Positions 25,526 to 29,876 of a stretch of DNA of 29,876 nt are shown one piece after another; the stretch's first letter is position 1; each line of letters opens with the position of its first letter. The DNA is from an uncultured Erysipelotrichaceae bacterium (lineage in GTDB: Bacteria; Bacillota_I; Bacilli_A; RFN20; CAG-288). The notes below the pieces were generated by a model. That model worked only from the letters and a program-made list of their open reading frames with translations. It was not told the DNA's origin and did no database searches. Location of the stretch: assembly GCA_902771745.1 (NCBI GenBank), contig CACXYG010000001.1, positions 1 through 29,876 on the forward strand, written 5' to 3'. Both the position numbers and the translations under genes were made by a program.

Positions 25526-25555
25526 AGTTGCTACAAGATAAGGAGACTTTTTTAT

Positions 25556-27526
25556 ATGAAAAAACGCTATGCAAAATTAGTTGCTATTACTTCTATTTTA
25601 TTCCTTGCTACCGGCTGTGGTGAGCAGACTTCCAGTGTCGCTGAAACCAGCTCCGTAGCTGAATCCTCTGTCGAAGTTTCTACTTCCGTCGAGGCTTCTT
25701 CCGTCGAATCTTCTACTGTTGCTCTTCCAACCTTCACCATCACTCCAGCTAAGACCGCTTATGATGTTGAAAAGAATGGTAGTGTTACTGTTCGTTTCAC
25801 TGTCACCTCTTCTGATGCTACTGCTGTCAAAACTTTAAACTTTGCCCTTGAACAAGATAAAGAATATGTTGCTTTTGATTCTGAAAACGTCGCTGCTGGT
25901 GTTTCCGTCAAGGTCAATGCTAAGGCTATCGGTTCTGCTACCTTGGTTGCCACTTCTACTGTCAACCCAGAATGCACTGCCCGTGTTACCATCAACGTCA
26001 TCCGTGCCGTTGCTCCATTACAGTCTGTTTGGAATAAGGTTGTCGCTTATAAAAACTACACCTTAGACATCACTCGTACTCCAACCAATACTGAAATGTC
26101 TGAACATGATGAATGGACTACTGAAACCGCTGTTCCAGTTTCTCATGTCAAGACCACTGAAGACTCCATCATCTATGAAGTTGCTGGTGAAGTTGCTGAA
26201 GATTTAAGCACCACTTATGCTCCAGCTTATAAGAACACTACTACTAACAATGCCATTTTAGGTATGGCTATTGATTCTCAGGGTTATGCTTTTAATCTTG
26301 AACAGGATTCTACTGGTGCTTTTGTCACTGCTGGTAAAGTTGTTCAGACCAGTGCTGGTTTATTAAATTATACTAACTTCAAGGGTGCTGGTACTAACGC
26401 CACTTCCCCAAATGAAGTTTCTTCTTTCTTTGGTCTCCAAGCTGTTAACCCAACTTGGTTAACTTCCACCAAGGCTAGTGACAATGTCTATGTCCTCAAT
26501 GGTGAAGATGATGATTCTGCTAACGCCAATTTTGCTGAAGTTGTCCTTTGGCAGCTTGTGGATCCTTCTTCCTTCATGCAGGCTGTTCAGGGTGGCACCA
26601 CTCAGTTTGCTGACCTTGCTGCTTTAGTTGAAGTTACCATCACCTGTACTTCTGATAGCGTTGCTATTGCTGTTGATAATGGCACCGTTACTTTCAACGT
26701 TGCTTTAACCGATATTGGTACTACTGCCGAATTAACTGGCTTAGAAACCTTCCTTTCTAATGCTAAGGCTACCTTCCCAGAACTTGATGCTGACCTTGCC
26801 GCTGCTCAGGCTGCTATTGCTACCAACAACTACTATGAACTCAACAAGACTAATTATGGTAACTATTATTCTTACTATTTCACTAACTACGTCTTCAATG
26901 ATTACACTGATGACTATATCTCTGGTTATGCCGCTGCTAAGGGTAAAACTGTTACCAAGGGTGGTTATGCCTTAGTCGGCAACGACATCGTTGAATTCAC
27001 TACTGATGGCACCACTATTACCTTCGCGGATGAAGTCGCTGCCACTTATGATCCAGCTTATGAAACCACTTATGGTGTCACTCTTCAGGATTGGTTCTAT
27101 CTCAACTTAAGCTTCTATTCTTCTACTGCGACCTTCGATTTATCCACTGGTCTTCTCTACACATTCTCTGATTACACTGGTAGTGATGGTTCTAAATTCT
27201 ACCTTTCTTCTTCCAAGGATGTCTCTGATGATTTATCCAGCAACTACTTTGGTGGTTCCAAGTACACTCTTGAATATGTCGTCAAAGCCAATGGTTACAC
27301 GTTAGATTCTTATTCCACTTCTATTGTTGTCAACAAGACCACCACTCAGGATTCCGACGGCAATAATGTTACCAAAGTCGCCAGTGTTGAATTAGGCTTT
27401 GGTTCCTTCACTGTCGCTGGTCAGTCTGGTTATGCTTATGGCACTGATTTATACTTCGGTGTTGAAACTGTTAACACTCTTCACACTGCTATCGAAGACG
27501 CCATCACTGCTAAAGAAGCTGCTTAA
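25556..27526 (+). CDS. lipoprotein of unknown function, tandem family member 2
   Basis: This 656-residue protein has lipobox LATGC with Cys21, a linker of TSSVAE and SSVE repeats (~25-55), an Ig-like domain (~58-150) and the family's shared region. Signatures are QSVWNKVVAYKNYTLDIT, TTEDSIIYE, a GAFVTAGKVVQTSAGLLNYTN region, FFGLQAVNPTWL, NVYVLNGEDDD and VVLWQLVDPSSF. No catalytic motif is visible. Codon use is strongly biased to GCT, ACT, TCT and GGT, like the protease and oppA, so it is probably abundant. The start is fixed by AAGGAG at 25540-25545. It has its own strong promoter with a palindromic operator candidate and a cre box upstream. Tyr- and Ser-rich C-terminal sequence is specific to this copy. 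Confidence 0.8.
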   Translation: MKKRYAKLVAITSILFLATGCGEQTSSVAETSSVAESSVEVSTSVEASSVESSTVALPTFTITPAKTAYDVEKNGSVTVRFTVTSSDATAVKTLNFALEQDKEYVAFDSENVAAGVSVKVNAKAIGSATLVATSTVNPECTARVTINVIRAVAPLQSVWNKVVAYKNYTLDITRTPTNTEMSEHDEWTTETAVPVSHVKTTEDSIIYEVAGEVAEDLSTTYAPAYKNTTTNNAILGMAIDSQGYAFNLEQDSTGAFVTAGKVVQTSAGLLNYTNFKGAGTNATSPNEVSSFFGLQAVNPTWLTSTKASDNVYVLNGEDDDSANANFAEVVLWQLVDPSSFMQAVQGGTTQFADLAALVEVTITCTSDSVAIAVDNGTVTFNVALTDIGTTAELTGLETFLSNAKATFPELDADLAAAQAAIATNNYYELNKTNYGNYYSYYFTNYVFNDYTDDYISGYAAAKGKTVTKGGYALVGNDIVEFTTDGTTITFADEVAATYDPAYETTYGVTLQDWFYLNLSFYSSTATFDLSTGLLYTFSDYTGSDGSKFYLSSSKDVSDDLSSNYFGGSKYTLEYVVKANGYTLDSYSTSIVVNKTTTQDSDGNNVTKVASVELGFGSFTVAGQSGYAYGTDLYFGVETVNTLHTAIEDAITAKEAA

Positions 27527-27553
27527 TTCCTAAAACCATTTAAACGAACTCTA

Positions 27554-27584
27554 TAAAAGGGAAGTTGTTGAAACTTCCCTTTTA
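27554..27584 (+). terminator. terminator between lipoproteins 2 and 3
   Basis: TAAAAGGGAAGTT, loop GTTGA and AACTTCCCTTTTA form a 13-bp stem 28 bases after the stop. The T-run lies in the 3' arm itself. It ends only 10 bases before the next ATG, so it also shapes that gene's start region. Confidence 0.7.
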
Positions 27585-27594
27585 TTCAATAAAT

Positions 27595-29499
27595 ATGAAG
27601 AATTTTGCTTTATCTATCTTATCTATCGCTTTCTTGTCATTGACTGGTTGTGGAACTCCATCTCCATCAGCAATGATGTCAACTGCGGCCGATATTGATA
27701 TCGACCTTACTTTTGATGCGAAAAAATATGAGGTGGAAATGGGTGAGTATCTCGCCATCACAGTCCAGATCACCTGTGATGATACTTCCGCTACTAAGAA
27801 AGTCTCTTTTACCCTTAGTGAAAACGACGGAATTGCCGCTTTGGTATTCGAGAGTGTTAACAGTGAGGGAAAAGTCTATATCGCTGGTAAAAAGTCCGGA
27901 ATCGTCACTTTAACGGCCACCTGTGTGGATAATCCAAACGTCTCCGCTTCGGTGCAAGTAGAGGTCATTGCTCGTATTCCTTCTTTGAAGAATGTCTGGC
28001 AGAATGTAAACGAATATACGAACTATACTTTGTTAACAAAACAAACTCTCAAGAGTGATGCTACTTCTACAACAAACTATGTCAGAACATTAGTTACGGA
28101 TGACGCGATATTGGGTGAATATTATTACACCGATCAGATCACCGGTGATAAAACCACTGGACCATATCTGGTTGACCAAGATAATAATTATGTCAACGGT
28201 TATGCAATTGATAAGAACAACTATGCTTTTTTACTTAGATTAGATAGACATGGCAATTTCTTAACTGACTCTGAGATTGTTGATACCGAACACGGTTTAT
28301 TGACCAGAGATAACTATCGTGGCTTTAAAGAAAAAAGTATCGATATCAATGATGTCGGTCTTTATTATGGTTTACAGGCAATCAATCCTTCTTGGTTACC
28401 AACTGCTAAAGCCAAAGGCACTGCAAATACCTATACCATTGAAACGGGTGATGAAGATAATATCGAAGGGGCTTATGTAAAATACCTGCTCTGGGGTTTG
28501 ATTGATCCGATTGGTAGAAATGTCTTCATGAATGCTAATGAATCTATCAGCAGTGTTGTGGAATTAGCTTCCAAGGTTGATCTTTCGATTCAAGCGACGA
28601 CTGCTTCTATGGTCGAGATGACACTATCTTATGCCGATGGTGTTTCCTTACAAGGTGATTTACAGAACTACATCTATACCACCACTATTAATAATATTGG
28701 ATCGACGGTTTTGCCACAGGCGGAGAAAATCAAGAAGTTTACCAGCTCTTTTGAAGCCAGTAGACCAGGTCTTCCTACCGATATTGGTCTGTTGATGAGT
28801 GAAACGAAGAAGCACAACTATATCTGTTCCTATAAATTATTCTGGGCTGATAAAGTCAATCCGATGAAGGAATATAGCAGCGAAGTGAATGTCTACTATA
28901 CTGAAGATTACCTCTTCCTTCATTATCCAGATGAATTTGTCTCTCTGTATAACTCCACTACAGGAAGTACCTTAAGTACTTTTGGTTATGGATATATCAA
29001 GAAGAGTGATGGTATCTATGGATTTGAATATGATCCGACAAATAGTCAACCGATTCAGTTATATGATGAACCTTATAAAGGAACCAAAGACATTCCTTTA
29101 TATGAATGGACCTTTGAAGAAATACCGGATTATTTCGATTATTCAGAGATCGTCTACTACGATCATTTATATGCGCTGAGTCAAGAAGCTTATGACTTGA
29201 ATACGGAAATCACTGACTATCATTTCAGTGCGACTAATGAAGTCTTCCACAGTTTCTGTGATTGGTTCTATAAGGAAAAAATTGAAAATGAAAGCCTAGA
29301 CTTTGAAGGCTTCTTGACCGGCTTGAGAATCAATACGACTGGCAGTGATGAAAATATCGCTTTAGACAGTGTTGATTTCTTTGCCGCTTATAGCACGATC
29401 AATGGTTGGAGTGTTCTTGCGACACCAACATTATCTAAGTTTGGTCAGGCGACAAGCAATGTCGCTCATAGTGCTATCCTATCAATATTGGAATCTTAA
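27595..29499 (+). CDS. lipoprotein of unknown function, tandem family member 3
   Basis: This 634-residue paralogue of the two preceding genes has lipobox LSLTGC with Cys19. The Ser linker is short (SPSAMMSTA), and an Ig-like domain follows (~35-130). Shared motifs are LKNVWQNVNEYTNYTLL, GNFLTDSEIVDTEHGLLTRDNY, YYGLQAINPSWLPTAKAKG, ENYxIxGxE-like sequence and VKYLLWGLIDPIG. The ATG at 27595 is chosen because it begins the signal peptide; an in-frame TTG at 27565 lies inside the terminator stem. No Shine-Dalgarno precedes either. Codon use is less biased than in copy 2 and uses more ATA, ACG and AGA, suggesting low expression. With no promoter seen, it may depend on read-through of the preceding terminator. 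Function is unknown. Confidence 0.78.
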   Translation: MKNFALSILSIAFLSLTGCGTPSPSAMMSTAADIDIDLTFDAKKYEVEMGEYLAITVQITCDDTSATKKVSFTLSENDGIAALVFESVNSEGKVYIAGKKSGIVTLTATCVDNPNVSASVQVEVIARIPSLKNVWQNVNEYTNYTLLTKQTLKSDATSTTNYVRTLVTDDAILGEYYYTDQITGDKTTGPYLVDQDNNYVNGYAIDKNNYAFLLRLDRHGNFLTDSEIVDTEHGLLTRDNYRGFKEKSIDINDVGLYYGLQAINPSWLPTAKAKGTANTYTIETGDEDNIEGAYVKYLLWGLIDPIGRNVFMNANESISSVVELASKVDLSIQATTASMVEMTLSYADGVSLQGDLQNYIYTTTINNIGSTVLPQAEKIKKFTSSFEASRPGLPTDIGLLMSETKKHNYICSYKLFWADKVNPMKEYSSEVNVYYTEDYLFLHYPDEFVSLYNSTTGSTLSTFGYGYIKKSDGIYGFEYDPTNSQPIQLYDEPYKGTKDIPLYEWTFEEIPDYFDYSEIVYYDHLYALSQEAYDLNTEITDYHFSATNEVFHSFCDWFYKEKIENESLDFEGFLTGLRINTTGSDENIALDSVDFFAAYSTINGWSVLATPTLSKFGQATSNVAHSAILSILES

Positions 29500-29501
29500 A
29501 T

Positions 29502-29792
29502 ATGAAAAGAACAATTTATCAGATCTTTGTCTATGTGACCTTAGCGATGTCTGTTTCTTGCTTTACTGGGTTTATTTATGAGATGTCGGTTGCCGAGATG
29601 AACGTCTGGGCGATTCTGTGCTTAGTTTTGGCTATTTTAGGGCTTGTTGGATTTGTTTTGAACCAAATCCTCTACCGTCAGTTTAAACAGCGTGACGCGA
29701 CCCGTTATGAACAGGTGGAATGTCCACACTGTCATGAAATGAATTCAAAAAAGGATGTATTCTGCAAAAAATGCGGTAAAAACCTTTACTAA
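29502..29792 (+). CDS. small membrane protein with C-terminal zinc ribbon
   Basis: This 96-residue protein has two hydrophobic helices (about 7-27 and 33-55), then a basic stretch and a CPHC...CKKC zinc ribbon at ~74-92 (ECPHCHEMN, then VFCKKCGKNLY). The ribbon should face the cytosol. Such short membrane/zinc-ribbon proteins are common in Firmicutes and their role is generally unknown. It begins two bases after the lipoprotein 3 stop, without a Shine-Dalgarno, so translation is probably coupled to that gene. Confidence 0.75.
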   Translation: MKRTIYQIFVYVTLAMSVSCFTGFIYEMSVAEMNVWAILCLVLAILGLVGFVLNQILYRQFKQRDATRYEQVECPHCHEMNSKKDVFCKKCGKNLY

Positions 29793-29803
29793 CAAACTTT
29801 TTC

Positions 29804-29832
29804 TTGTAAGGTTTAAGGCATTGTGGTATAGT
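29804..29832 (+). promoter_or_regulatory. promoter for a gene beyond the window
   Basis: TTGTAA (29804-29809) and TATAGT (29827-29832) are 17 bases apart, and TGG directly before TATAGT gives an extended -10. Transcription would start near 29839 and run off the end. An inverted repeat AATACG...CGTATT with an 8-base loop follows at 29844-29863, so the transcript would begin with a hairpin. Confidence 0.6.
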
Positions 29833-29876
29833 CTTACTTGCTTAATACGCTTGCGAACGTATTGATGCCGGATTGT

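Larger units (their letters stand above)
25240..25555. other. AT-rich regulatory gap between lipoprotein genes 1 and 2
   Basis: This 316-base gap holds no gene I can support. It contains a weak terminator-like hairpin, a cre-like box, a 17-base inverted repeat overlapping a -35 box, an extended -10 promoter and a Shine-Dalgarno (AAGGAG, 25540-25545). The middle (25380-25480) is A/T-rich without a feature I can name. Confidence 0.6.

Noticed and set aside
27565..27594. TTG start giving ten more residues to lipoprotein 3
   Set aside because: It lies inside the terminator stem, and the extra residues would break the usual lipoprotein signal peptide.
29781..29817. Possible terminator AAACCTTTAC...GTAAGGTTT after the zinc-ribbon gene
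   Set aside because: The stem has a bulge and a 16-base loop, no T-run follows, and it overlaps the better-supported promoter at 29804-29832.
1..29876. CRISPR arrays, tRNA or rRNA genes, insertion sequences, prophage genes
   Set aside because: I saw no regularly spaced repeats, no tRNA-like cloverleaf, no transposase or integrase and no phage protein. The only repeats are the short ones listed.

Overview
The window reads as a chromosomal segment from an uncultured gut or rumen member of the Bacilli (RF39, Erysipelotrichales or Acholeplasmatales-like). The basis is strong AGGAGG Shine-Dalgarno sites, CcpA-type cre boxes, lipoproteins with Ser/Thr/Glu-rich linkers, moderate GC and Firmicutes-type transporters. 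All real genes are on the + strand. The 14 genes use TAA (12) or TAG (2) as stop and never TGA, while Trp is TGG. The first ~0.5 kb is different: it has a Bacteroidota-type promoter (TAnnTTTG), no Shine-Dalgarno, other codon choices and the membrane start of what looks like a Bacteroidota LytTR-type protein. It runs in frame into the middle of a Bacilli gene, so it is probably an assembly chimera, with recent transfer less likely.

Layout. 1-3064: foreign leader, then a gene encoding the C-terminal half of an MFS carrier fused to a GH2 glycosidase. 3098-6478: a giant cytosolic coiled-coil protein with the same unknown domain at both ends. 6479-6494: a parS/Noc-like palindrome. 6519-7715: pepT (tripeptidase). 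7980-12389: a secreted, lactocepin-like subtilase with an unusual Gly-Gly-Cys-Gly-Gly C-terminal anchor. 12459-12851: a small membrane protein resembling DUF3899. 13012-23112: oppABCDF, one oligopeptide ABC transporter operon ending in a clear terminator. 23365-29499: three related lipoproteins of unknown function in tandem. 29502-29792: a small zinc-ribbon membrane protein. The window ends with a promoter for a gene that lies outside it.

How the parts fit. The secreted protease, the oligopeptide importer and PepT form a plausible chain from extracellular protein to peptides to cytosolic amino acids. Predicted cre sites upstream of the protease, the opp operon and two lipoprotein genes suggest shared carbon-catabolite control. 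The lipoproteins may belong to the same surface programme, which is inference from position and cre sites only.

The most unusual system is the Opp transporter. Four of its five subunits carry large additions: OppA has an Ig-like domain and extra C-terminal sequence, OppC a ~440-residue ectodomain between its first two membrane helices, OppD a ~220-residue charged helical arm with loss of the usual C-terminal cysteines, and OppF an N-terminal four-helix membrane domain plus its own helical arm. OppB also has a modest extracytoplasmic loop. This looks like an elaborated, possibly surface-anchored peptide importer. Family assignments rest on motifs read by eye; no database search was possible.
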